From Cornus controversa (taxonomy: Eukaryota > Streptophyta > Magnoliopsida > Cornales > Cornaceae): a DNA stretch of 64,000 bases. The stretch is from the NCBI GenBank assembly GCA_026545225.1, contig CM048846.1, positions 16,243,001-16,307,000 on the forward strand. The letters run 5' to 3'. The notes beneath the pieces were generated by a model, which saw nothing but the letters and a program-made list of their open reading frames with translations, was not told where the DNA came from and searched no databases. Shown here piece after piece: positions 1 to 11,136 of the stretch. Within the stretch, counting starts at the first letter, position 1. The number at the start of each line of letters is the position of its first letter. The position numbers and the translations under genes were made by a program.

Positions 1-590
1 CTATGATAGGTACTGTAAAAGTCTCAAACATCTATCACACTTTCACAGCCTATTCAATTATTCATTTGATGATAACTGTATAAATCATTATATTTTTTCT
101 ATTCAATTATCATAATCAACTTGCTAATACATAATCCAATTTTAACTTGATCCAAATGAAAATCACTGCCCAATTATGTGAAAATATGAGTGACTGTGCT
201 GTATCAAAGTTTGTTGAATAACACAATCACTCATATTTTGTGTGTGTGAGTGATTAAGAGTTATTTACAACATCGGAAAAAAATAAAAATGAAAAACAAT
301 GAAGAGCAGGAATTTTCCTCTGAAAATATGATGGGAAATAGAGCAAAATCAAATGGTACTCTAAATTCCCAAACCAAACTTGAAAAGAGACGTTTTGAGT
401 TCCACTCAAACTAAAACGTGCACGTAATTTGAATTTGGAAAAGATTGAATTACTTTTTAGGTAAGAATACATTTGTGACTTAGTCAATTTGAAAAGTCGG
501 CTTAAAAAATCTTGTAGATGTTGTGAATATTTTATTTAAAAAAATAAAATATAATGTAATATATATGTTTATTATATGTGGGCATAAAAT
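1..590 (+). repeat. Downstream tail of an upstream LEA-array unit
   Basis: No gene is visible here. The stretch is collinear, with substitutions and small indels, with 22,930-23,470, the downstream flank of LEA copy B. Shared landmarks in order are ATTATCATAATCAACTTG, CCAAATGAAAA, CTGCCCAATT, GTGTGTGAGTGATTA, AACAATGAAGAGCA and ATTTTCCTCTGAAAAT. The window therefore opens inside the tail of another LEA unit whose gene should lie just outside the left edge. The collinearity is seen directly; the missing gene is inferred. Confidence 0.7.
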
Positions 591-599
591 AATTACCAT

Positions 600-748
600 G
601 GAAGGATTCAATCCGAATCGAACCGAACCGAACCGTTCACTAAGATTTCGATTCCGATTCCAGTTCTAATTTTTGGGAATCATTCACTACGGTTCTGGTT
701 CCGATTCTAGGTCCAAGAACCGTGAAAAATATATACATATATAATATA
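600..748. repeat. Left piece of a GAACCG-rich repeat split by later insertions
   Basis: This AT/GC-mixed stretch has repeated GAACCG and GGTTCTGGTTCC words. Related words recur at 5,050-5,071 and 12,339-12,445. The three pieces look like one older element into which the gag-only retrotransposon (749-4,790) and the LTR nest (5,072-12,338) later jumped. The family and outer ends were not resolved. Confidence 0.4.
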
Positions 749-1171
749 TGATAAAGCAAAAATTCACCCTGAAGTGGTCAAACGCCAACCTGTAAAAAAG
801 GACAAGAGAAGAGTAATCGAAAGGACACCGGCGCGGTGTCGACCGACTACGCTCTGACAATCAAGTCAGAAATCAGAAGGGCTTTGAAAGCTGTAAAGGA
901 ACTCAGAGGGTATTAATTGCGTACCTTGGTATATGGACCGTCCTGTATTTATAGCGATCAAGTGAGGGTGTGCCCTAGTAAAACTCTGTCACTTGGAGAC
1001 AATCAATATGGACCGTCCTGTATTTATAGCGATCAAGTGAGGGTGTGCCCTAGTAAAACTCTGTCACTTGGAGACAATCAATCTTGGTCATAACATTCTT
1101 CTTATCCATGTCACCACCTTAGCATTATCCTCCCACGTTACGTTTCATATTAGGAGTCAAACACCCTATCA
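749..1171 (-). repeat. 3' LTR of the gag-only retrotransposon, with internal 75-bp duplication
   Basis: This LTR aligns with 4,427-4,790 over its whole length but is longer. The reason is a direct duplication with a 75-bp period (931-1,005 and 1,006-1,080). Each copy carries a TATA-type motif on the minus strand (TATAAATA complement at 946-953 and 1,021-1,028). The other LTR has a single copy of this block. Confidence 0.85.
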
Positions 1172-1259
1172 GATGCCCCCTGTTCATAAGGGTCGCTCGT
1201 CTAACATTAGGAATATTTGGTGTTCTAACGGATACTTAAACTTAAACCACCAGCCTGGC

Positions 1260-1580
1260 CCAACTCTTTTTTTTTTTGCGAGCTCGAACTTACACCCGCG
1301 CTTAGGCCACGTGCCTGGTGCCAGGCCTCGGGCCGCGCACCTGGGTCGTGCGCTTGCTAGGGCCTAGTGCCCGGCTGCCCCGGCCTCGGCCAGCCCACCT
1401 AGGCCATGCGTTAAGCTCCCGGCCTCGGTCCAAGGCCAAGCGCTCGGCCTGGACCAGGGCCTAGCGCCCTGCCTCGGGCCCGACTAGATTCTTCCTGGGC
1501 CTGTTGTTTGGTCGGGCCGATTTCTTCCTGGGCCCGCTGTTTGGTCGGGCCTGTTTCTTCCTAGGCTCGGCCCTTGGCCG
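1260..1580. repeat. GC-rich degenerate repeats (GGCCT/GGGCC words)
   Basis: This island is much richer in G+C than its surroundings. It is built from degenerate short repeats (GGCCTCGG, GGGCCTAGCGCC, TTCTTCCTGGGC, TTGGTCGGGCC). It lies in the non-coding 3' part of the gag-only retrotransposon. No gene is seen in it. Confidence 0.55.
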
Positions 1581-1619
1581 GTATATAAGAACCCGATTTA
1601 TATATATATATATATAAAA

Positions 1620-1705
1620 TGATTGTCACTTTGAAGAATCGAACCTTAGCTAATAAGCTCTAATGGTCTCACCCTAACCATTATGCCAATGACTCACTTG
1701 GTTAA
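1620..1705 (-). mobile_element. tRNA-like SINE head remnant
   Basis: On the minus strand this stretch reads with an A-box-like TTGGCATAATGGTTAGG and, about 35 bases on, a B-box-like AGGTTCGATTCTTC. That is the layout of a tRNA-derived Pol III promoter. There is no cloverleaf convincing enough to call a tRNA gene. It lies inside the gag-only retrotransposon, so it was captured by it or jumped in later. Confidence 0.4.
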
Positions 1706-1974
1706 TAATCTTTAACTAATAAAGTACATAGCACAACTCATGATAAGCCATGCAACAACCTTAGCGGGACTTACCTGCCATTTGCTAAAATTTCTTTTAA
1801 CAGGTTGTGCCCCCGTAGGGTCGGTTGACAGTGTTCTCGGGATTAGTTATCCCGTATTTTTTATTAAAGTGCCTTTGAAGAAGTGTGTCCCCGCAAAACC
1901 GTGTCCCTATAGTTGGGCTGGGCCCCTATAAGGGCTGGGTCCCCGTAGGGCTAGCCGTGCATAAGGATGTGCTC

Positions 1975-2365
1975 CCGTAGGGCTATTTTAACAATGTTCT
2001 CAGAATTCATCCATCCTGCCTTTTTAATTAAAGGCCCTCCTTGGAGGTGTATCTCCGTAACGTTGTGTCCACGTAGGGCTATTTTAACAATGTTCTCAAA
2101 ATTCATCCATCCCGCATTTTTCATTAAAGACCCTTATTGGAGGTGTATCCTCGTAGGGTTGTGCCCCCGTAGGGTTATTTTAACAATGTTCTCGGAATTC
2201 ATCCATCCCGCCTTTTTCATTAAAGGCCCTCCTTGGAGGTGTATCCCGTAGCGTTGTACCCACGTAGGGCTGTGCCCCCGTAGGGCTATTTTAACAATAT
2301 TCTCAGAATTCATCCATCCCGCCTTTTTCATTAAAGGCCCTCCTTGGAGGTGTATCCCCGTAAGG
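1975..2365. repeat. Tandem repeat of about 96 bp, four units
   Basis: Unit starts (GGGCTATTTTAACAAT or close variants) fall at about 1,980, 2,076, 2,172 and 2,283. Spacing is 96, 96 and 111 bp, and a decayed earlier unit lies near 1,812-1,895. Each unit holds TTCATCCATCC and GGCCCTCCTTGGAGGTGTAT. Period 96 is a multiple of three, so open frames run through several units on both strands. This is probably a by-product of the repeat rather than coding. It sits between gag and the 3' LTR. Confidence 0.85.
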
Positions 2366-2616
2366 TTGTTTACTTTTTGTTTTAGTTATAACAACATATT
2401 TTGAAATAAAAATTACTGCTATTGATATTTTAGTAATAAATAGAGAATTATTCGAGCAAAAACCTCAGAGCTCTCGTCCTAAGGCTTGATATTAAATTGA
2501 GTTTCAGTTAGAATTATTAAAGTAAATGCAACTTTTTAAAAGAAAATCTTACTGGTGGCACTTCCTCAGATGCTCAGCATTCCAAGGATGGGTCAATTGC
2601 CTCCCTTTTAATGTCT

Positions 2617-4394
2617 CTAATCAATATGCCCCCTGCCTTCTTCAAGTCCACTAGAGATAACTCTGATTTCCCCCAATAGATGATTTTTTCGAGTATTGTC
2701 ATCTTTACCATCCCCATCCCATTGACGGTTCCATGTTCCCTTCTCGTCTCCGGTCATATATTTTTGTAGTTGGCCCCTACGAATCAGACTTTCAATCTGC
2801 CTTTTCAAGTCTATGCACTCATCTGTATCGTGGCCATGGTCATGATGGAACCTGCAATACTTGTCACGGGACCTCTTGGATGGATCGATTCTTAGTTTTG
2901 GGGGCCATGCAACAGCCGAGTCATCTTGGATGTAGAGGAGGACTTGACTTATTGACGTGTTTAAGGGGGTAAAGGTGTTAAATCCCTTATCACGTCGCGA
3001 TACTTCATCGGTCTACTCCCGTACCATTCTGCAATACTTGGGGTCTCTACCTTCCTCATTGGACTGTCCCCCCCTTTTTCTGTCTGTATTTCTCGCATCA
3101 AGGGCCTCCTTTGCGTTCATGTACTTTTGGGCCTTCACGAGTAGCTCGGACATACTTTCTGGAGGGTGCTTGGAAATTGAGTACAAGAACTTTGAAAACA
3201 ATAGGCCCCCCATGAATGCGGTAACTGCCACTTTGTCGTCCAGGGCATCGACTTGCAACATCTCCCTGTTAAACCGGTTAATGTAGTCTCGCAATGATTC
3301 CCCTTTAGTCTGTCTTACGTTTAGGAGATAGGTGGCGTGCTTTCTGTGCCTTCGGGTGGCAATAAAATTCTCTACAAACAATTGGCTCAGTTCTTTGAAG
3401 GAACGTACAGATGCCGGCTTCAGGTTGTTAAACCATGACTGGGCAGAACCCTTCAATGTAGTAGGACAAGCTCTACATAGGATTTCATCCGGTATTCCTT
3501 GAAGGTGCATCAGAGTCTTACAGGTTTCCAGATGATCTAGCGGATCCTTGGTCTCATTAAAGCTTTCAAGGGTGGGCATCTTGAACTTGTTGGGCAAAGG
3601 ACAGTTCATTATCCCCGTGGAGAAAGGGAAGTTGGTTTGTTGGACCAGCTCCTCTACTTAGCAGGGCCCTTCCCTCTTATGGCGTGGACCATGCTTTCTA
3701 CCCTGGATCTGAGGTCCTTCATCTCTATGTCATAATAGGTAGTCTCCCCTGGGTGCCCTGAGTCTACATGGGGTTGGTTCTTTTTGAGTGGGACTAGGTG
3801 ATTGGGGTTTGTCCCACCTCTTACTCGACTCTGAGCTGCCTCATCCGTTGGAAATTCACTATCTCGCCCAACACCATCCCTTTCTGGATCAACAGGCCTA
3901 AGGTGACCCGGCAATGGTACTAGCTCCACAGGAAGGAGACGCTACAGAATTGCCATATTTTGTTGGAGTATTTGGACCAGACTTTGATTCGAGTTTTGGA
4001 CCTGGTATTCCAACGCTGAGATCCATCCCTGGTTGTTTGGGATTTCGGGGTGTGCCCCAAGGAAGTCTATCTGTCCAGGGGGTTGCATGCCTCCCCTTCC
4101 TGTAGTTGGCACATTGCAGGCAGGAAGATCAGGGGCGGTAAACGGGCCCTATCCGATTGGAGGGCCTTGTCCGCCAAGAAGGTCATGCCTGATAGGAGGA
4201 TCATGTGCGCCAGGAAGGTCATGACTAACAGGAGGATCCTGTGCGGCTGGAGGATTGTGACCAGCAGGAAGGTCCTGCGCTAGAAGATTGTAGCCTGTAA
4301 GAGGGCCTGGCACAAGGGGTCCTGTACGACCGTAGTCTCTGACCCAGATCGTAGGTGCAGCATGCTTCATATATGATTCATGTAGAATAATCAA
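2617..4394 (-). pseudogene. Broken Ty3/gypsy gag of the gag-only element
   Basis: Three open pieces on the minus strand make up one gag. 4,394-4,149 is a leader rich in Pro/His/Asp repeats. 3,929-3,654 is a linker. 3,609-3,013 is a 198-residue retrotransposon gag core with PFLxxLTR-like layout words such as LKGSAQSWFNNL and ESLRDYINRFN. After a frame change near 2,830 come YCRFHHDHGHDTDEC and LKRQIESLIRRGQLQKY (from 2,870 to 2,750), the typical end of plant gypsy gag. Stops or frame changes separate the pieces, so no full-length protein is made from this copy. Capsid-like packaging is the family role. Confidence 0.8.
4145..4300 (-). repeat. Minisatellite in gag leader encoding Pro/His/Asp repeats
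   Basis: The DNA repeats words of the type GGAGGATCxTGTGCG and AGGAAGGTCxTG about every 20-40 bases. Read on the minus strand this gives a repeated peptide such as PAGHNPP, AAQDPPVSHDLPGAHDPP. It forms the N-terminal part of the gag open frame. Confidence 0.6.
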
Positions 4395-4426
4395 GTTTAT
4401 GATTGTTTCCCACAGACGTCGTCAAC

Positions 4427-4790
4427 TGATGAAGCAAAAATCCACCCTGAACTGGTCAAACGCCAACCTGTAAAAAAGAACAAGAGAAGAGTAATCGAAA
4501 GGCACCGGCGCGGTGCCGACTGATTACGCTCAGACGATTAAGTCAGAAATTGAAGGGCTTTAAAAGTTATAAAGGAACTCAGAGGGTATTAATTGCGTAC
4601 CTTAGTATATGGACCGTCCTGTATTTATAGCGACCAAGTGAGGGTGTGCCCTAGTAAAACTCTGTCTCTTCAGCTTCCCTTTCTCACTTGGAGACAATCA
4701 GTCTTGGTCATAACATTCTTCTTATCCACGTCACCTTAGCACTATCCTCCCACGTTATACGTTTCATATTAGAAGTCAAACACCCCGTCA
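4427..4790 (-). repeat. 5' LTR of the gag-only retrotransposon
   Basis: The 364-bp LTR starts TGATGAAGC and ends CACCCCGTCA, and is followed by the ATATA target duplication. On the minus strand it carries CTATAAATAC (complement of 4,621-4,630) as a likely core promoter. It has a short pyrimidine-rich insertion near 4,666-4,684 that the 3' LTR lacks. Confidence 0.85.
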
Positions 4791-4795
4791 ATATA

Positions 4796-5066
4796 TAAAT
4801 AAGATTAATAAATATCTTCAAAGCCACTAACTCTAAGAACCGGAAGGCTATAAGACTCGCATTAAATAACAATCTCATTTGAATGCAATATAGAGGTGAA
4901 CAAATCATAGAAACGATTAGAGCTCCCATAAAATTATAACATATAATAATGATAGTTAGAATAAGTGAGATTTCATGTAACAAATCAACAAAGTATTTAG
5001 AGAATGCACATTTCTTGAATTCTATATTATACTACAAATATAAAAGATAGAACTGGAATTGAAACC
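4796..5066. other. AT-rich spacer, nothing recognised
   Basis: No gene or clear repeat is visible between the gag-only element and the solo LTR nest. It is probably part of the older element that also supplies 600-748 and 12,339-12,445. Confidence 0.4.
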
Positions 5067-5434
5067 GTAAATGCAGAGACCCAAGTTTTTATTTATTTAC
5101 CTTATTTTATTTTATTATGTATTGATTATGAGATTATTTCGAACTTGTAAATTTCATGTTGGGACTTTGTATAATTATTTTGAGGGACAAAAATGAAAAG
5201 TGAAGAGGGGATTTTGTTAGGATGTAATTAAATCAAAGTAACTTAAAACAAGGAGCGTTTTTAAAGAAGATATGACGTTTAATTACAAAAGTTGACTAGT
5301 CAATGCAAGAGGTGATATATATAGTCATGTATACATCTTGGGTGGACCAAAAAAATTTGACTTCAAGACATTTCATCTCTCTCTCCCATGTTTGACGGGC
5401 CAACTCTTTTCCCCTCTACCATTTTCATCTTCTT

Positions 5435-7830
5435 TGTCATGTCCCAAAATCTGAGCCATTGGAAACCCACCGATCCGAGCACAAACTTCGGGTTCATGAG
5501 GTGTCACGATTACCCTGTCATTGCCCCATGCCCCTAGATAAACGTGATCATCTACATTTAATCACATCCAACACCCTCGACTCCAATCCAGACCATCGAG
5601 ACCATCATTTATCACGGAAGCCCTTCATTACAATCTTAATCATTTCCCAAACCCAGGTCGTCACCTAAAACTAATCATTTTAAGTCTTAGTTTCACAATT
5701 TGCGAAAGCGTTTTCTCACCAAATACCATTCTTTATGTAGTCCTCACTAGTGAACCCCTTTCAAGTCAATTATTTTTGGACAACTGACCAAACACAGCTT
5801 AAATAGCATCCACAAGTTCGATTAATCAAAATAGAGGTTTCACTTAATCAAAGCCTTCGATTAAGTGAAATAGGTATTTCGATTAATCGAAGTTCTACGC
5901 ATGATTGAACTTCTATCGAAACTAGTATCGAAACACACTGGAATTGATGCCCAAAATGGTCCACTCTTCGATTAATCAAAATTCCATTTTCGATTGATCG
6001 AACTCACTTTGATTAATTGAAACACTAGTTTTGATTAATCGAAGCTCTCCCTGTAGAGGTCCTCAATTTATTCAAAGTTTCAATTTCTCCTATATTTCAT
6101 CCCATTCTCACCTTCCATTCACTTGACCACATCAACCACAATTAATACACATTCATTCATAAGTAATACCCAATCATACAACATTCGTTGATCCATACAT
6201 TCACAAAATGGAACATCTCTATTTTATTCCATAACATACATGTTATAACTATAATTGCAAATGTAAATAGTTACACACATGATCGAAAATGCATCTAGTC
6301 TATATTCCGGACATGCATATCCAAAGAAAACTACAAATTAGCCCAAAAGCTCTTCCTTGCCCAAACCATCTCATAGTTGGTGAGTCCTTCTATCTTCTTT
6401 TTGAGACCTGAAAAAATTAATATATAGGGGACTGAGCTCCTGCATGCTTAGTAAAAATGCCTAAGGCACATTTCCTACAATCCTGTGAATACCACGTAAG
6501 GCATACAACATGCTAAGAATCATATAATCGCATACTCAATACAAATTAACATATCATGAAACCTATCATGTATGCCTTATGTATATGCCATGTAATTCTA
6601 CCGTGCCTCTCACACGTACACTTCTAACAATTCAAATTCCAAACGGATCACCCGACTTTCCTTGGCCAAAACCTTCCATGCCAAACCTTTCATGACTCAA
6701 ATTCCTAATAAGTATCATCCAGTCCCTTTCAACCAAACCTTAATGATTCCATACCTTTTTTCCCTTGCCAAACCTTGTATGCTTTCTTTTACCCTCACAC
6801 GTATACAATCTAAATGCGTGTAATGCACAATGTCATATTTCATATTATAATACACATTCATGCTCAAAATGTAACTAACATGCTTTCAAAACTCAATTGC
6901 ATATAAGAGAACATGTTATGGTGTATAATCATGCTCACATATTCATTTAGGCAATTTATCAAACACATAAACCCCAAAACCCACAATGTGAACTAAATCA
7001 CCCTTAGAACCCAAATTTTTCCCAAGTCATGCCCACATAAATCACATAAAAGGCATATAGACACATAATTCACATTTACATATCATTTATATCATGCAAT
7101 TCCACCTATATACATGCTAAACTTCATATAAATCATTCAAAGCATACATATAGCTAGTTGGATACTCTAAGCATCCAACATATTCACAAAAATATAGGAA
7201 TTTATGAATTAGACATCCCTACCTTCGTTTGGAAGAGCTTACAAACGTTTTCCCCCAATCTCCACTAAATCCAAACTTGCCCAAAATCAAATTTGTTTCG
7301 ATTGAATCGAAGCCCTTGTCGAGGAGAACAACCTTTTCTTCTTGGCCAACTTCCAAATCTCACTTTTAGTCCTTTAGATCTAGGAAATAAAAAGAGGATA
7401 AATGAAGGAGGAGAAGAGAGAGAAGAGAGCCGGCTGTTGGTCTCTTGTTTTTACCCAGAATATTAGCCCTATGTGTATTTATAATGTCCAAGGCACAAAA
7501 TGACTAAAATGCCCCTAAATCATTTAACGTACATTTTCGATCTTCGTTTTAAAATTTAAAAACTCCTACGGCTCCAAAATCAATTCATTTATTAATTTAA
7601 TATTTTAAATGGCTCAATATCAAAAATAAATATTTTTTAAAAAATTTTCAGTTTTCCAGGCCCTAGCGACTTGAAAATCTCAAATTGAACCAAATGATTC
7701 CAAAACCTTCCCAAACCTCGAAACGAGTTTTTATACTTCTGTTTCATCATTAAAATTATTAGAAAATCATCTCCATGGCTCAAATTGATAAAAAAAAAAA
7801 AAATCAGTCCAAAAAGACTTAGTCTTTATA
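5435..7830 (-). mobile_element. Nested reverse-orientation solo LTR (Tekay/Del type)
   Basis: On the plus strand it starts TGTCATGTCCC and ends TCTTTATA. A 5-bp repeat TTCTT sits on both sides (5,430-5,434 and 7,831-7,835). The expected CA end reads TA, consistent with a C-to-T change. On the minus strand the start (TATAAAGACTAAGTC) resembles the outer LTR start. The 2.4-kb unit has no coding sequence. It contains clustered CGATTAATCGA-type palindromes at 5,817-6,050 and a pyrimidine-rich leader. Confidence 0.6.
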
Positions 7831-9288
7831 TTCTTCATCTTCTCTCTTCATTTTGAGCATCAAAGAGCTTGATTGAGGTCTTAGTGCAAAAAGGAAAGTT
7901 GTTCCTCTCTTCATCATCTACATTCTAATCAATGGAAAATCTGAATTTTGTGAAGTTTGAAGGTTTGGAATTTTAGGGCTTGTTGCTAGAGCTTGAGTTT
8001 TATCTTTTGAGGTAGGGTGTATGTTGTGTCTTCCGTTTCAAATATATTTTTATGTTAATGCATAAAATATGACTTTTATATGTTATAGTTATGATTTTAG
8101 CCTTATAATGACAAGTTCATGTTCATATGGTTACCTACATGTTTCTTTGGTGAAGATATGCTACATGTTGAGATATATGATATAGGTCTTGTGGTTAAGT
8201 GTCTTAGATGATAGTTTCGTTAAGTCAAAGTAACAATTGATATGAATGTGAGTTTCCAATTTATATATGTTACATTCTTACATGCAATTGGTTAACATGT
8301 GTAGCATTAATGATGCTGGTATGGAGTCACTAACACTATGATGTTATATGTTTGTCAAAATGTCTTAATGATGAATATTTGGAAATTTTATGCTATCATG
8401 CTTTTACATGTTAAGATGAGATGTTTTAAATTGATATGACATACTAAGAATGAACTTAGGGTATGTGATGGGTGCTTGTGCATCGAGAAAGTGCGTATGT
8501 GAATGCTAAATGTTGCATGTTTAGTGATTATGTTGATTTTCTTGGTGAATGGGACTCATGTTGGAAAAGAAAGAGAAATGACTTCTCCGGGGTTGAAAAT
8601 TCTCAAACTTACGTGTATAGGCTCCTTTCGACCACAAAACACACAACCACTCCCTCTCTTCTCCTACTTGGCCGGCCAACTCTCTCTTTCTCTCTCCTCC
8701 ATTTCACTTTTATTCCTTTTCTCTTCAATTTGAGTGCCAAGAAGTGAGATTTGAAAGTTGCTCTGAAAGGAAAAGTTTCTCTACTCTTCTTACTCTTCAA
8801 TTTGATCAGTCCAAAGTCAAGTTTAGTGGAGTTTGAAGCTTGGTGGAATTAGGGCTTTTTGGTACCAAGCTTGGATTTGAGGTAAGGGTGTTTTCTCATC
8901 CCTAACGTCAATTCTATAGAAATTTTTGTGAGTTTTGTTGGTTGTTTAACATGTTTAGAAGAGTTAGGAAATTGAGCCTTCAATTCCTTGTTCTTCTTAT
9001 GCAATTATATGTTAAATGTGGTTTCCATGTGTTATATATGATATACCTTGTGTATATAGACATATATGATTTTCTTGTTTTATATGTGAAAGCATGATTT
9101 TTGTATGCATTTGAGGTATGTATTGATGCATGTATCTATTGCCTTGAAAATATATGTATATTTATTGATTTAGGAATGCATTTGACTAGATGTGGTCATT
9201 TATAAACTATTAATATAGTCCACAAACATATTGAAGGCGTTTGACAAAATGCCCCAAAGAGAATTTTCATTGAAAATATGGCATGAAA

Positions 9289-9717
9289 TGTAACAGCTCG
9301 CTCCACCACATGGTATGATATTGTCCGCTTTGGGCCCAGCCCGCACGGTTTTGCTCTTGGGCTTTATCCCAAAAGGCCTCATACCATTTGGAGAGAGCAC
9401 ACCACATATATAGCACATCTTCTTTCCACACCCAGGCAATGTGGGATTGAGCACCTTGTAGTCTGCTAGTGTGGTAGCTCACCCAGTGTCTCGCACCCGC
9501 CCACATCGCACCCGCCTACAAGGGCGAGTTACCACATTTGCAGACTACAGGGTGCTCAATCCCACATCGTTTGGGTGTGAAAAGAGGATGTGCTATATAT
9601 GTGGTGTGCTATCTCCAAATGGTATGAGGCCTTTTGGGATAAAGTCCAAGAGCAAAACCGTGCGGACTGGGCCCAAAGCGGACAATATCATACCATGTGG
9701 TGGAGCGGGCTGTTACA
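9289..9717. mobile_element. Palindromic insertion made of two inverted copies of a short LTR
   Basis: The 429-bp insertion starts TGTAACAGC and ends GCTGTTACA. A perfect 5-bp duplication TGAAA flanks it at 9,284-9,288 and 9,718-9,722. The left part (about 9,289-9,533) is a full reverse copy of the 245-bp LTR seen alone at 26,659-26,903. The right part (about 9,534-9,717) is a forward copy missing its first part. The uninterrupted target survives in the related LTR at about 25,735-25,765 (minus strand), which proves the insertion ends. The LTR carries GATATTGTCCGCTTTGGGC, a word I associate with small plant TRIM-type LTRs. Confidence 0.8.
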
Positions 9718-9744
9718 TGAAATTTGGAGGATGTCCAATCATGC

Positions 9745-9970
9745 CTCATTATTGGAGTTTGACCAATATCCGTATGATCCTCGGAGTTTGACCCTTCATA
9801 CATGAAACTATCGGAGTTTAGCCAATGTCTATATAATCATCGGAGTTTGACCCATCATACATGAAATTATCGGAGTTTGCCTATACTAGTATAACTTTCA
9901 GAGTTGACCATCATACACGAGTGATCGAAGTTTGACCAAGATTTTATGACCATCGGAGTTGTCTAATTAT
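9745..9970 (+). repeat. Minisatellite in LTR with TCGGAGTTTGACC units
   Basis: Repeats of the form (A/T)TCGGAGTTTGACC plus a CATACATGAAA spacer occur every 30-65 bases. The related LTR at 25,560-25,740 has the same array on the other strand. No gene is visible. Confidence 0.65.
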
Positions 9971-11124
9971 GTGTTATTTTCAGTGTATAATTAAAGTTTT
10001 ATGGGATTAAGCACGAATTACTTTGGAATCATTGATATGATATTATGTTGCTTATATTTATTGAACAAGATATGGTTGATTCAATTCTAAATGCATGTGA
10101 TATGACTTTGAAATTGGAATGATGAGCATTGTGTTTATGCTATGTAGTCGATAGGAATGCCATGATTAACATTTCATATAGGTTGGCGTCGAGTTGACCC
10201 TTAGGTTGGTTTAGGCATTTCTATTGGGCACACAATCGCTCACCCCTTTCCCCCAAACATTTCAGACCAGTCGTGGATGTTTAAAAGTGCTATGGTTGGA
10301 AGTACTTGGACTTCTTTTAAGCTTTTGCACATTTTGAACTATGTATACCATATTGGATTATTTTTGGGACAAGTTGTAAATTTATATGGAACAAGTGTAA
10401 TTGGACCATGGACAAATGTGTCATATATGTATATTGTTCTCCTTTTGAATTTTCCCTATTCCCTTAAAGTTGTATAATTTAATTTGGACAAGTGGAATTA
10501 ATTGAGATGAATGTATTTTGGATATGAATTGATTTACGATCAATGCATTATGATGTTACTATAATTGCTTATGTTATTAATGATCTTAGTTGAGTGTTTG
10601 GAAAGCTTGGAATGTTAGATTTGGCATGGATTTTCATGCCTTAATATTCATGGGTGTATTTGGATTGAAGCTTGGAGAGGTAGGATTTTAGGTTGAAAAG
10701 TTTTTCAAAAAAATAAGTATCAGGAAAGTCCCACTAGTCCTATTTTTTGGGCACCGGTCCAACTTTTCTCGGTATTTTGGACCTACAGAAAGTCCCACCG
10801 GTCCTACTTTTTGGGGACCCGTCCCACTTTCAATATGTTTTCCTCTCAATTTTGACGGGTCATAACTTCTTCGTTTCAAATCCGAATCAAGTGATTATTT
10901 TTTGAAATTTAATATTTTTAAACCCTCTTTCCAATAGTTTCAGTTTCAACCTTTGATTATAGATGTACAAGGAGTTATGCATCTGCACTTGTGGATTAGA
11001 ATCATTTGATGGGTTGTATAATTGAGGTTGTGGGACCAACGAGTACCGATTGTTTGTCTTACTTCTTAATCACCCCCATCTCCTTCACCTTTAACCTGGC
11101 ATGAGTAATCAGGGTATGACAGCT

Positions 11125-11136
11125 TGGTATCAGAGC
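11125..11136 (+). other. Initiator-Met tRNA primer-binding site
   Basis: TGGTATCAGAGC lies three bases after an LTR end (GGGTATGACA). It is the standard primer site for most plant LTR retrotransposons. Confidence 0.8.

Larger units (their letters stand above)
749..4790 (-). mobile_element. Gag-only LTR retrotransposon (TR-GAG-like, Ty3/gypsy-derived)
   Basis: A 4.0-kb element is bounded by LTRs (749-1,171 and 4,427-4,790) that start TG and end CA. A perfect 5-bp target duplication ATATA flanks it at 744-748 and 4,791-4,795. It reads on the minus strand. A purine-rich tract (AACAGGGGG on the minus strand) abuts the left LTR, as expected for a polypurine tract at the 3' LTR. The interior has only Ty3/gypsy-type gag sequence, a tRNA-like piece and tandem repeats. 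I see no protease, reverse transcriptase, RNase H or integrase, so it would need an autonomous partner. This is the layout named TR-GAG in plants. A solo LTR of the same family is at 48,457-48,818. The region beside the 5' LTR shows no initiator-Met-type primer-binding site. Confidence 0.88.

Noticed and set aside
1620..1705. tRNA gene (-)
   Set aside because: A and B boxes are recognisable, but acceptor and anticodon arms do not pair well; SINE remnant is the better reading.
9200..9805. Open frames of 64-106 codons around 9,200-9,800 on both strands
   Set aside because: They arise from the palindromic LTR insertion and mirror one another.
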